Part shown: piece by piece, positions 1-10,575 of the stretch | How positions within the stretch are numbered: the first letter of the stretch is position 1 | Layout of the letters: each line of letters starts with the position of its first letter | From: Cytidiella melzeri | Taxonomy: Eukaryota; Basidiomycota; Agaricomycetes; Polyporales; Irpicaceae | Direction: 5' to 3' | DNA length: 64,000 nucleotides | Assembly: GCA_022592445.1 (NCBI GenBank) | Contig: JABYQR010000034.1 | Span: forward strand, 124,001 to 188,000 | Position numbers and translations under genes: made by a program | The notes under the pieces: generated by a model | What the model was told of the DNA's origin: nothing | The model's input: the letters and a program-made list of their open reading frames with translations, nothing else | Databases searched by the model: none

Positions 1-914
1 TGCATTCAGTAACGACGTAAATACTCGGATGAGGACTGATTGACCTTCTCTAACAACATTGTGAAGCTCTTTCTGCAATTGAGCATTCTTCTCATTCACG
101 CTCCGAATGACTGCTTGTTGAAAGGAGCTGATCAGGTATCAATGTTATATAAAGAGTGACTGGCGATGGCACGCTTACTGTTCTTGATGTAGCTGATACT
201 GCCAAAATGACATTGCCCTGCCTGGTTTTAGTATACGCTTGCGTGGAAGTAGGCGTCAGCGGTTTACCTACTACATATCTCTAGGATGACGGTGGGATTG
301 AGCCCAGACAGAACGGACTAGGTGGTACGGCTGTCATTTGTTTCTTGAAGACGGGTGGGATGCGCATATACCCACAGTTTTGTAATCATTCGTAGGATTG
401 AGGGAGCACACCTGCGAGGATATGTCATTGTACAGAGCATGGGAGCGTAGATTTGAACATACCACTACATCATCTCTACGGCGCGAGAGTTAGTGTATAA
501 GCCGGAGTATCTACTGGCAAGCGTACGGCTCAATCAAGGAAGTATCACACGCTTGGAGAGCGTCAGCTGCCTTCAGTACAGCACGAGAGAATGAGGTCCA
601 TGCCTGGACACAATCTCGACGCGTTGAATAGCTCGTTCGCGCATTCGACTAAGGGCCAAGTTTATTGACGTTTCGAGGTGCTGCAAAGAAATGACCACAG
701 ACCGCAAAAGATATGAGAGCCTAGGTGCAGAGACAGCAGAGAAAAATGTGAGTATCGATATGGCGAGTACAAATGTCGTCGCACATGTTGTCTATACCAA
801 AGAAAGGTAGGCTTCAGCTTCCACACACGCTGCAGTGCAGACCGTACGCACCACAACTGCCTTCTCTGCGAGTGCTTTTCGACAGTTTAGTCTGTTACAC
901 TTCAAGTTATCCAT
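1..914 (-). CDS. HEI10: HEI10/CCNB1IP1-like RING E3 ligase (meiotic crossover), 5' part
   Basis: Family role: RING-type ubiquitin/SUMO ligase that promotes meiotic crossovers on the synaptonemal complex. Exons seen: 852-914, 785-791 (7 nt), 703-720, 604-648, 527-551, 463-475, 376-411, 268-317, 179-217, and from 127 leftward. The frame stays open across all of them. The spliced N terminus has the Cys/His ladder CNRLNC, TTCSHIFC, ECAN, CPAC of the RING, then DDVV..SLNP..DYKTSVLSGL, ILEICSRAMSFWQYQ and the start of a coiled coil (NEKNAQLQKELHNVVRE), in the order known for fungal HEI10. The intron 552-603 begins with GC, not GT. The last exon either continues to the window edge or ends near 45 at a GT. 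The C-terminal half lies outside the window, so whether the protein is intact cannot be judged. Family assignment is firm; the 7-nt exon is inferred from frame and motif. Confidence 0.85.
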
Positions 915-1499
915 GACAATGCTAATCCAGACAAAAGCGGAGGTGTATGGTGGTATCAAACACAGATTCACTGCCAGTGGCAAGTCGCCGGCGCCTCGTC
1001 GCGTGAAGGAAACACGGTGTGTCACAGACACGTGATGCATCTCTGATTTTCTGACGCGTCTGGAGAGGGAGCTCATTGCAATTGGTCAAAAAGGCGACCA
1101 AGGTAGTACAGCGTGTCTTCATCTCTGACCACGCTTTACCAGATATGACACTATGTAGCAGACCGTTCATTGTATTGTTATCTCTGACCACGTGCAGTGT
1201 TTGCCTGGTCTGTGTTTATGCCGGAAAAGTCGCCGGATGCTACGTCTTGGCGCATCAGCATCGCTACCTCCGTGACATCCGTGAAGTTCCAGGTAGCATT
1301 ATGATTCAAACCATCCTGCCAAGTTGATAGTACTAGTGGAGAAAGAACAACAAAGGAGTCCTACGGTAGTAATGTGAGATGATACATACGACAACGCGTA
1401 CAGCTATACTTGTGTCCTTACGCAATAGTTCTGTAGAAAAGTGCAATAATCAATCAGCAAAGCAAAACAAAGCAATGTAACAGAAAACAATATGAGACA
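915..1499. other. Intergenic, upstream of HEI10
   Basis: This stretch lies between the HEI10 start and the 3' end of the GAR-domain gene, both on the minus strand. No coding exon is supported; the short overlapping frames have no family resemblance. Two ACGCGT boxes (1054-1059 and 1394-1399), the MBF/MCB core, lie 140 and 480 bp upstream of the HEI10 start codon. Confidence 0.5.
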
Positions 1500-4400
1500 T
1501 TAGGGCCGCCATATAGGTTGCCTAGGGTTGTTCGAGAGAGAGCTAGTAGAGCGCGGTCCCTTCGAGGGGGTATCTGGCCTGGCCGTTAGAGACTCTCGCT
1601 CTGCGCGGCGAATGAATTGGATGGGATGTAAAGCCTGCGGGGACCCAGGAGAGGAAGACTTTATGGTCCTAGGGCTAGTCCCGCTCGGAGTAGATAAAGC
1701 GAACGAAGGAATAAATGGTAGACGCGGCTCAGGGGTTTGAGGGGGGAGTGGCGGGCTTTGCGCCTTATCTGATAATGCTTGAGCAAGGGTGGCTGAACTG
1801 ACCCACTTCTCCTCCTGCGCCCTCGACTTAGGCGGCGGGGATTCGGGTAGGGGTAGCACTCGGAATGCATCGGCAAAGTGCTCTTTAATAAACCTAAGGA
1901 TATATCAGCACCATTGGCGCCAGATGGGTGAACAAGCTTACTTAGAAAGCTCGGACCACCCTCCGCCAACTCTGACCATGACCGTCTGAGAACGAAGGAT
2001 GCGGCAGAAACACAGTCGTGGATCGTCATCGCCTATCCAATACTTTCCGCTCTGGTCTTTCCAAGTCTCTGCAACCACTTCGATGTTGATGTTCACAGGA
2101 AGACTATTGACCACATCGCCAACAGCCATGTCCAATTTGTTCTGGGGATTGGGGACGTAAGGTGTCTTCTGTGTGCTGGCAGGCTTCCTTGGCGGCGGCG
2201 ATTTGGGCACGTTAGGAAATGACTGGCGTGGAGCGCGTGACCAAGTAGAACGATTGGCGGAGACCGAGGACCGAGATATGTTGACACTAGAGCGTGATTG
2301 CGATCGAGGAGTCGCAGGTACCAGAGGTGATCCTACATGAACGCTTTGCCCTGTCCTAGCACGTGGGCGACTTCCTGGGACCCGAGGTGTGGATAGCAAC
2401 GGAGGAGTCATCGGCTTTGGAGATTCAATGATAGTAGCTATAGTCGAACTAATGCTGGATGACCTTTGGCGAGATGCGAAGGTAGAGCTATGAAGTCGCG
2501 AACTGATCGGTGTAGTATTGGTGGGACCAGAGACCGAGCGATTAGTCGATGCAACTGATGCCCTGCTGGCTGATCTAATATGAGCAGCAGCAGAGCTTCC
2601 CGAAGTCGAGCGCCTTGTATGTGGTGGAGGCGCAAGATACTTGATTCCTGACGGAGCCGCGGATAATTTGGAATAAGATGCAGGCTTCTTGGACTCGTCC
2701 TTGAAAGAAGGACCGGCAACTGGAGACGGAGTGTTAGACGATCTGCTTACGCGACCAGAGCTAAGAGCACTAGGAGGACGAGATTTGTGGCCATTAACGC
2801 GGTCAGCGCCCATCGCTTGTAACTCTTCCCAAGTCTGCGTGATACGATTACGCTCAGACATGATGCGGCTATCGTTGACGACTAGACTTGCTTTGGAGAC
2901 TAGCTCCTCAACGAGTCCCTGGGTAAATGCTAGGCGATCCGACATCTGAGCTTCTGGTGGGCGGGAGGTATCTGATCCATGTGCGGATGATAATGTAGCC
3001 ATCGGAGGAGCAGGGTAGCTATCGACGTGCTCGAGGAGATCACTCAGTAAGTCGTCGCAGCTCTGGAGCGTCACGCCGAAGTCCGCGATTGTTCGAATTT
3101 TGGCCAGCATTTCTAAAGAAGCGTCGAGCTCAGATCGCAATGAACGCAATTCGGCATCTACGTAAGGAGCCGTGGCTGTCGTAAAAGGTAGCTTCTTAGC
3201 TTCGGCTTGCAGAGTCTCAAGCTGCTTTTCAAGCTTGAAAACTAGGTCTTGAGATGGGAGGGCTGACGCTGAGTCTCTAGACGGTCGTGCAATTTCGTTG
3301 ATATTGAGTGACCGTAAACGCTTCCGCATGGAGACCACTCGAGTTTGTAGGTTAGTGTCCTTCTCCAACTTGTTCGAGTTCATTGAGTCGGATCGCGAGA
3401 TACCAAACACATCTTGGGGACTCGAAATGAGTGACATCATGGTTTGAAAGGTAGTACAACTTACCAGCTTCGTGAGTAGGCCTCCTACGTCCTTTGCCGT
3501 TGGCAGGCTTCGGCGCGGATTGTGCTATGCCTTCAGCGGTTGACAGTGCAGAAGAAAGAACTACAAATTCGTGCTGCGAGTCTTTCGCAGCAACCTCAGC
3601 AAGGTTTCTTCCTAGCCCAACACACGCTCTACCCTCGGTTAACCGTTCCTGAGCTCGAGCTTCACCTTCAGTTTTTGCTCTGGCCTCTTCTTCTGCTCTC
3701 TGCCGCTCCAATGTTTCCTTACGTTCTAGACGTAGCCTCTCTTCTTCCGTAGAACGCAGTCTCTCCTGTTCCACAAGGCGCAATCTCTCTTCGTCTGCAA
3801 GACGCAGCCTCTCCTGCTCCGCGACGCGTAGTCTTTCCTCTTCCACAAAACACAATCTCTTCTCTTCCTCACGACGCAGTTTCTCCTCTTCTTCGCGACG
3901 CACTCTCTCCTCTTCAGCAAGACGTAGCCTCTCCTCTTCCGCAATACGCCTGTGCTCTTCTGCGAGACGTAGTCTCTCCTCCTCATCCGCCCTAGCTCTG
4001 GCCTCTGCATCGAGTCGCATCCGCTCAGCATGTTGCATATCGGACAATTGTTCCGAAAGCACCTCAACGCTCTCCCTCCAACCGTTGAACTTTTCTTCGG
4101 CCTCTTCGACAGCCCGCCGGCGAAGGGCCAGTGAAGTTGCCTCGGCAGAAGGATCGCGGCTTGCGAGTTGGGTCTCCATGCGTTCCAACAAATCCCGCGT
4201 AGAAATACAGGACGCAGCAAGGGATTGCCCCTTATCTCGATACAGCTGGTCCACTTCTTGTGAGATGGAGAGCAGGTTGGCGAGAGACACCGGCGGCTCA
4301 TGCGAGTCCAAAAGAGACTGGAATCCGTCCAAGGAAACACAAGCCTCATGCAGACCCTCCAAAACTCCACGGACAGAAACATCTATAGCTCGTGCCTGTT

Positions 4401-7188
4401 GTGCCAGGCGGAAATGATGAGCGTGCCGCGACAGCGTCTCGACTTCACCCGCCAGCATAATGCTGTATGAGTTGGCGTCGGCTCTGACAGCACGATTAAG
4501 GGCTGCCGCGTCAAACGGTAAGCCAGCTTGCGCTGCTTGACGGACAGCTTCGAGACTGAACCCTGTAGAGATTGAAAAGCGCCTCCTGTGAGAATTTGGC
4601 GCAGATCTTGGCGCTGAACTTCTTTCTCCTGAGCCAACAATTGGTATACGAAGAGACAGCTTGTCTTGGAAAGACTGCACGTCCTGAGTGAGAAGTTCTG
4701 CCATAGTCTCGAGCTCCTTCTCCTTCTCTAGAAGGTCTGCTCCAGATAAATTGCCAAGGAGAACGTCTCGCGTGCTGTCTTCATACTGCAGCTTTAGATG
4801 TTCCGAACGCATTTGAAGCGCATGTGTCTCGTCGCTGACGATGGCCATCTCCGAAGCTTGTCGTTGGACCAACGTCCAGGATTGAGTCAGACGGTTCAGT
4901 TCATCCAAGGACTGACTTAGGCCAGAAGAGCAGTCAGATAGGTAAGCCTCAAGCCCTTGACCAATAGATGGAGTGATCTCTGAAAGAGGTGAAACAACTT
5001 GGGTGTTAAGCGCCGACGCGAGAACTTCCAATTGCTCGTTTGCCTGCTGAACGGAGATCTCAAACGATGAGAGCGGCGAGGACGGACTCTCCGGTGTGAG
5101 TAAGGCGGCATCTTGGTTGGCCTGCGGTTTGTACATCTGCTGCTGCATCCCTTCCATTACATCATGTCGTATATTGTCCAACTTGTCGAACGTTTCAGCC
5201 ATGGAAGACCAGATACCGCGGCACTTGCGAAGCGTTTCGATCCTAAGAGCAACAGAAGAACGGCTCTTGATTGCCGAAGTTCTGTACGATGCCAGCTGGT
5301 CGAAGACTGCGACCGAGTCTCGTACGAATTGGGGATCTATGCCTTCACGAGGTAGAGCAGCTAACGCGGCGCGTCCAGCCAGAGTGACCTGATTGGCTGT
5401 TTGTTCTACTTCGCTGACAATGTCTAGCAATTGCGGGGCGTGTGCTAAGAATACTGAATGACTGTTGGAATGCAGACACGCCTCGGAGGAGAGAGTCGGA
5501 GGAGAACCGTCACCAGCAGTGCTTTCGACTCCAGTTTCTAAACGATGTGCGAGTGATTTAAGCTGGTCCGTAAGGTCTGAAGCTGTCTTCAATACATTCT
5601 CAACTCTTTTCACCTTCTCGAGAGTTCCATGGTACTCCTTCGCAGCCCGTTCTGCTTCGTAAGCCTGCTCATGTGCTGTGGCTAGCTCTGCAGAGAGAAT
5701 GTGGGCGATTTCGACATTGGCACCGTCTTGATCAGGAAAGAGACGGTGAGATGGTCGAGGGAAGAAGTTGACAGGGGAGGATGGGTTTTCCCGCATCTTC
5801 AGACGCTTTAACAGGGTTGTTGATCGGGAGAGGAATGAGGTATCCCTACGAGAGGTAGGATGACTGAGCTTCGCCATTTCAATCTCTTCCAGCAGCGTCT
5901 GCGCGGTGGACTTGTCTTTTGCCGTCTCCACGTAGATCTCGTCGGCCCTGCGCGTATATCAGCAGATGCTTGGAAAGTAAACACCAAAGATGTTTTACTT
6001 CTTCCATTGCATGACCACACCCATGACGAACTTGCCGACATCCTCCATCTCGTTGTTCACTTTGTCTTCCAGCTTGTCTTGTTCATCTAGTAGTTCATCC
6101 GGGACAGGCTTCCGACTATCGTCTATGAGCTTGTCCAACGCTTTACCGGCAGCAGTGACTTTGGAATGACGTAGGGATAACACTCGACTAGCGAACTGAG
6201 CAGCATCGCGGGACAGCGTTTCAGCGAGTTTGAAGCGTTCCCCACGCGAAAGTGCCAGAGTAGATACTGTTGAATCAGAAGCGGTAGACATGAGCGAGCT
6301 CATAGAACCCTTCCGGCGCAATGTTGGTAAAGGAATGGCGGAAATTTCGTTCGCGGGTGTGTTGTCTGCTTCATCGTCGTCGCGATCGTAGACACTGGGA
6401 GACCAACGGGCGCGGGTGTCCAGGAAGTGCTTTAGATCTGCCACAATGCTGCGCAGCTCTACCCAACAGCCGATGCGTTTTTCCTCCCAAGCGAGGCGGT
6501 CACTAAGCAATTCCAAGTTGTCTGATCTTTCTCGCAAGAGGTGCAGCAGTTTATCGAGTGCATATATTGTCGTCAACGTGATCTCTATAATGTCGGTATC
6601 TGCGGGTGAGAAGTTGCGCTGTGCAGCGGCTTCAGACAGAGTAGGCTAACAATCAGAGAAGGCACGAGCAGGAGGGGCAGACAACGCACGTACCTTTGGT
6701 GAACTTCTTCAACTTTCTCAGCTCCCCCGAGTCGAACATTTCCGTCTCTTTTTCAATCTTATCGTGGTCTATGACCCACTGCTTCAGCTCCTCACGGGTC
6801 GGCAAGCCGGGCACCTCCTCGGCGGACTCGCGAACGACATCCAAGCCTACGAACACCTGAATTGGAGGCATTTGCTCCAGGAGCTTTCACAATGATTGCA
6901 TTCATTAACACGCTATAGTACGGCTAACGTACAGCGTACCTTGGTCTTCTCCTCAATCCACGCCTTGCGCTCGCTGAACGCCTGCAACTCGATAACCTCG
7001 TGCCATTCCAATGCCTGCTCCTCTCCCGAGTTCTCTGGCGACCTGGGTCCCTCTTTTCTAAAGGGTATTTCTGCGGTTAAAGGGCCCAAATTAGTTGTTG
7101 TGGGTATCATTCTGGGCGTGGAGGCGGTGGGTTTAGTAGCGGACTTCAAGGCGGCATCCAGTGACGAATTAATGTTGGGAGCAGACAT
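1500..7188 (-). CDS. Large coiled-coil protein with C-terminal GAR (Gas2) domain
   Basis: Six exons: 6940-7188, 6694-6883, 5999-6599, 3465-5947, 1942-3412, 1500-1893; total 5388 nt, 1795 residues. Most of the protein is predicted helix, with spectrin-like heptad stretches. A very charged segment near residues 700-830 is built of imperfect ERLRLAEEER-type repeats. Then follows a Ser/Pro/Arg-rich disordered linker typical of microtubule-lattice binders. The C terminus has a GAR domain: VVAETWKDQSGKYWIGD, then LCFCRILRS and VMVRVGGGWSEL. GAR domains in Gas2 and spectraplakins bind microtubules, so a cytoskeletal linker or spindle/septum role is likely but inferred. The intron at 1894-1941 lies just after VGGGWSEL and is required to complete the domain. 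No actin-binding CH domain is seen. The start was chosen as the first ATG after an in-frame break. Confidence 0.85.
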
Positions 7189-7754
7189 AGCAAGGCGAGC
7201 GGAGGTTTAGGATATCCTTGAAGCTGCTATATGTGTAGACAAGCCTTTCCGCATGGCGAGGAGTGAAGGAAACTTGGACAACGTCCGCAACCCAAGTCTA
7301 CAACGAGGCACGGAACGCGGTGGAAGTCACGGTAATTGCCAGAAATTGTTGGAGCGCCCAGCACTGCGAGTTACAGTGAGTCGGTGGCGGTGATGGCCAC
7401 CTACGCTTCGCGCGCACACTTGGTTCTATAACACGCATACGTAAATCATCAGCCTTGAATGCGGCTGCAATGCCAAGTGACAGAGTGCCATGATGAATTT
7501 GTGACGCAGGGCTAAGAACATTGTCCAAACTGCGGTAGCAAGATAACATATGCTAACTGGAGTGGGTACTACAAAAGACGGAAGATACAGACAACTTGAG
7601 GGGCCGGTACAAATCTGGATGCTAGAGAACGGAGTACTTGAACAACACATCAAGAGAATTACAGAGAACTTCGAAGAGCATCAAAGGAATGATAAAATAG
7701 TTACACAAATGTAGGATAAATCCCTCGAGCAACACCATGAGCATGGCACCCCGA
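7189..7754. other. Intergenic, no gene seen
   Basis: It holds the upstream region of the GAR-domain gene and the 3' flank of the Bem1-like gene, both on the minus strand. No supported coding exon or repeat was found. Confidence 0.5.
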
Positions 7755-9764
7755 TCAGTCTGAGTCGGCGTACAGGACGAGACGGTCTGTGTTATCCAGC
7801 CACAGCCTCAACTCTTCATCGTCTGTCAGGTCCATGAGCGCGTTGTTGACGCTATCGCGGTATCTGAGGCTTGCAACATTGTCTCCTAGTCGCGCCTGCA
7901 CCTTCGCCATGAGTTGCGCATGCGTTATACGAGGATGAACTCGAATCGCGACTAAATCATCCGCCACCTTATCAAATATCTTGATTTTGATGAAGGCAGT
8001 CTGAGGAATGGACGAAGATATCGGTGGGTTGGCAGACGATGGCGTTCTTCCTTGACTAGAAGCAATTGACGGTGCGTGAGAGGAGCGAGCAGGCGACCTA
8101 TCATTTGAAGAGGATATGGAAGAACGCGGGTAATTGTTCGCTTGATACGCATCGATCTCTAAGGAGGAACCGCTTCGAAGATGACCATAGCTCTCCGAAC
8201 GCCCCGAAAGAGAATGCGAACTCGGCCGCGAGTGAGCTGTATGCGCCCCTCCATCTCGGTACATAGAGGCAGTCGACTCCGTCCTGTAATGTCCAAGCCT
8301 TGATTCGTAGTCGCGCGTTGTGCTGCTGTGATCTTTGCCCAGATGCTCGCTCTCTTCATATCCAGAATCTGGGCCCCCTGATAGTCGCATGCGTGAGAGC
8401 CGCTCGTGTAGGCCGTACTCGATATCCACATTCACGGGTTGGTGATCCTCATAAGGCAAGGATTCAATATAGCGCACTTGCGGCTCAATATCGACTGATG
8501 CGTCGCCAGGCTTGACTGCGAAAAACTCCCGGAGCAACTCACTCTCGACAATACGCCGCGCTCCCTTCCCAGGTAGCGCACAAAGATCTTGCAGATACTC
8601 GTCCAGCTCCTGCCGCCGAGACATCGTGATCTGATTGTCAACATGAGGGACAGGGCCTGGCATATATGGGAGTATACGACCTGCACTTTGACGACCGGCT
8701 TCTCGGGGGAAGCAGTCCAGCAAGGTGACTTGAAAGTCGTAGAAGTCGTTGTATGATCTAAACAAGACAAGCTCTTTCGCAGGTGGAAGAGACCCGCTGC
8801 CGTAAGGCTGATACACTGCATGAACACGGAACCAATACTCGTCCATCTCATAATGGAATGATTTGACGTCAGCGGCGATGAGGATGCCTTCAGGAAGTAG
8901 GTGTGCAGGGGCTTCATCTGGAGGTTGCTGGTGTGTGTACGAGGTGGGAGAAGGTCCTTCAATGTCGAGATTCTGGGAAGGTGCGGAGGAAGCTTTGCTT
9001 CCGGAGGATGAAGAAGGGGTAGGTTGAGAATAGGTAGACTCCTCGAGCACGCCGAGGGAGATGGAGTTTGCTTTGTAACTTATCACCTGCCGTTTCCATT
9101 CATCCACTGGGGGTAGCGCTCCTCCCTCAATCAGCCTGTCTATGTCGCGCATAGGCTGGCCTGTCGCGGGATCACGGATTTCTACGAAGGCTACAGGGAT
9201 GAGACCCGGTCGACCCAACTTCCCAATAGGCTTCGCTACCAACCACTCGCGGTTGGACTGGGCGACAACGGTAATCGCGTCCCCCGCCTTTGCGTCCAAT
9301 TCGTCGGCGCGCTCTGCGGTAAAATCATGCAGGACCACAGCGTAAAACGCTTGGGTTTTGGGTGATGTTGGAGTCTCCGAGCGTTTCGCCATCATTGCTA
9401 TTGGCGTACGTGGACTACAAAGGCACGGTCTCATTGCCTGTGAATTTCTGAATATGAGAGGTACGTACGTTGATGACCCTTTGGCGAATTCCTCAAACAT
9501 GTGTACCGGTACGAGCCCTCGTGCGCCTGTGGAAGGATTGTTCGCCTCGTACCACTGTCCATCTTGGGGCTCCCTTGAGACATGGAAGAAATCGCCTTTC
9601 TCAAAAGATAGCTGGTGGGGTGAGCCTGATTTGTGTGACTGGGTAGCACGTATGACTTTCGCAGGGGGCTGTATGGCAGAGAGCCCAGGTTTGGATAACG
9701 GCGGCAAAGGGCTAGAGATGTGCGTTTCTTTGTTGCTGCTGAAGGATTTGCGTATACTCTTCAT
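7755..9764 (-). CDS. BEM1: Bem1/Scd2-type polarity scaffold (SH3-SH3-PX-PB1)
   Basis: Two exons, 9469-9764 and 7755-9414, give 651 residues. The 54-bp intron (9415-9468) has no stop and is a multiple of three, so an intronless reading would insert 18 false residues. Domain order: first SH3 near 33-92 (SFEKGDFFHV..GQWYEA..GLVPVHMFEEF), second SH3 near 118-178 (LHDFTAERADELDAKAGD..GLIPVAFVEI), PX near 280-405 (FRSYNDFYDFQVTLLDCFP), a Ser-rich linker, and PB1 at the C terminus (FIKIKIFDKVADDLVAIRV..LTDDEELRLWL). In yeasts Bem1/Scd2 links active Cdc42, its exchange factor Cdc24 (PB1-PB1) and PAK kinases at sites of polar growth; the same role here is inferred. All four domains look complete. Confidence 0.95.
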   Translation of the reverse strand: MKSIRKSFSSNKETHISSPLPPLSKPGLSAIQPPAKVIRATQSHKSGSPHQLSFEKGDFFHVSREPQDGQWYEANNPSTGARGLVPVHMFEEFAKGSSTYVPLIFRNSQAMRPCLCSPRTPIAMMAKRSETPTSPKTQAFYAVVLHDFTAERADELDAKAGDAITVVAQSNREWLVAKPIGKLGRPGLIPVAFVEIRDPATGQPMRDIDRLIEGGALPPVDEWKRQVISYKANSISLGVLEESTYSQPTPSSSSGSKASSAPSQNLDIEGPSPTSYTHQQPPDEAPAHLLPEGILIAADVKSFHYEMDEYWFRVHAVYQPYGSGSLPPAKELVLFRSYNDFYDFQVTLLDCFPREAGRQSAGRILPYMPGPVPHVDNQITMSRRQELDEYLQDLCALPGKGARRIVESELLREFFAVKPGDASVDIEPQVRYIESLPYEDHQPVNVDIEYGLHERLSRMRLSGGPDSGYEESEHLGKDHSSTTRDYESRLGHYRTESTASMYRDGGAHTAHSRPSSHSLSGRSESYGHLRSGSSLEIDAYQANNYPRSSISSSNDRSPARSSHAPSIASSQGRTPSSANPPISSSIPQTAFIKIKIFDKVADDLVAIRVHPRITHAQLMAKVQARLGDNVASLRYRDSVNNALMDLTDDEELRLWLDNTDRLVLYADSD

Positions 9765-10575
9765 TGTTAAGAGTTGAGAGGGAATACAGGTAGAATGTCG
9801 TGAGGGGGCGTGAGGGGAGGGGGTCGTGGTAGGGAAGATGTAGAGACAGTTTCAGCGACCCATGCAGTTGTAACCTGAACCTGCTTAATGTGGTAACAGG
9901 AGATTTTCCCACGCAAAACAATAATAGGTGTCGACAAATAGACGCCCATCATGGGGACGCAGATCTATTGTGTATCTGCCGATCAATCGACTCGGAGAGC
10001 TGTTTTGTTGAAGTTCAACGCCTTCAGCCTTCAGAAAGTCGAATGCTGCATCCTCTAGCGACCCTCTTGTGTGGACCATGTGTGCCCTTATCTACGTAAT
10101 ATTAGATGATTTTTGGCCACTTTTCCCATCACTGGGACTCACCCACGCTCCCGTCGTTGCTTGCTACCCGGCAGAAACGACGCTGTCGATCAATTCACTG
10201 GCAGCAACGAGCCATACATACCGTTCCGGCTGGCATTGCATGACGACTGTTTCTTGTGAGCGGGGAGATCAAGTCGAACATTGTGTTTTACATGACAGCG
10301 GTAGAGACAGCGGCACATAATTGATATAGTCTACATGACCTGTGTTAGCAAATACAATAACTGCTTGCGCTGGCTCATTGGAACCCGCGGAGTGCTGTGC
10401 CACGACGCTACTGCATACCGCCATCTTGCCATTTCGAGCCACATGGCGCCTAGTGTTGCCAAATTCATGTGACCACAAATAGGCGTAAACAAAGCAGGCC
10501 TGCTCGTCCAAGCCTACGCGCCTTTCTCCTAAAGCCTTAAACCTCTATTCTCGCTTTCTACGTCTGCTAGCCAAT
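9765..10575. promoter_or_regulatory. Divergent upstream region of BEM1-like and NOT3-like genes
   Basis: The two genes are transcribed away from each other across this stretch. It holds one compact 64-codon minus-strand frame (9885-10079) whose composition looks coding (AAFDFLKAEGVELQQ.., YTIDLRPHDGRLFVDTYYCF). It lies 121 bp upstream of the BEM1 start and could be a leader ORF or a relic. Nothing else is supported. Confidence 0.4.

Noticed and set aside
3726..4382. 218-codon minus-strand frame inside the GAR-domain gene
   Set aside because: It is the same strand in another frame over the Glu/Arg/Leu repeat region; its Arg/Cys/Lys-rich product is an artefact of the repeats.
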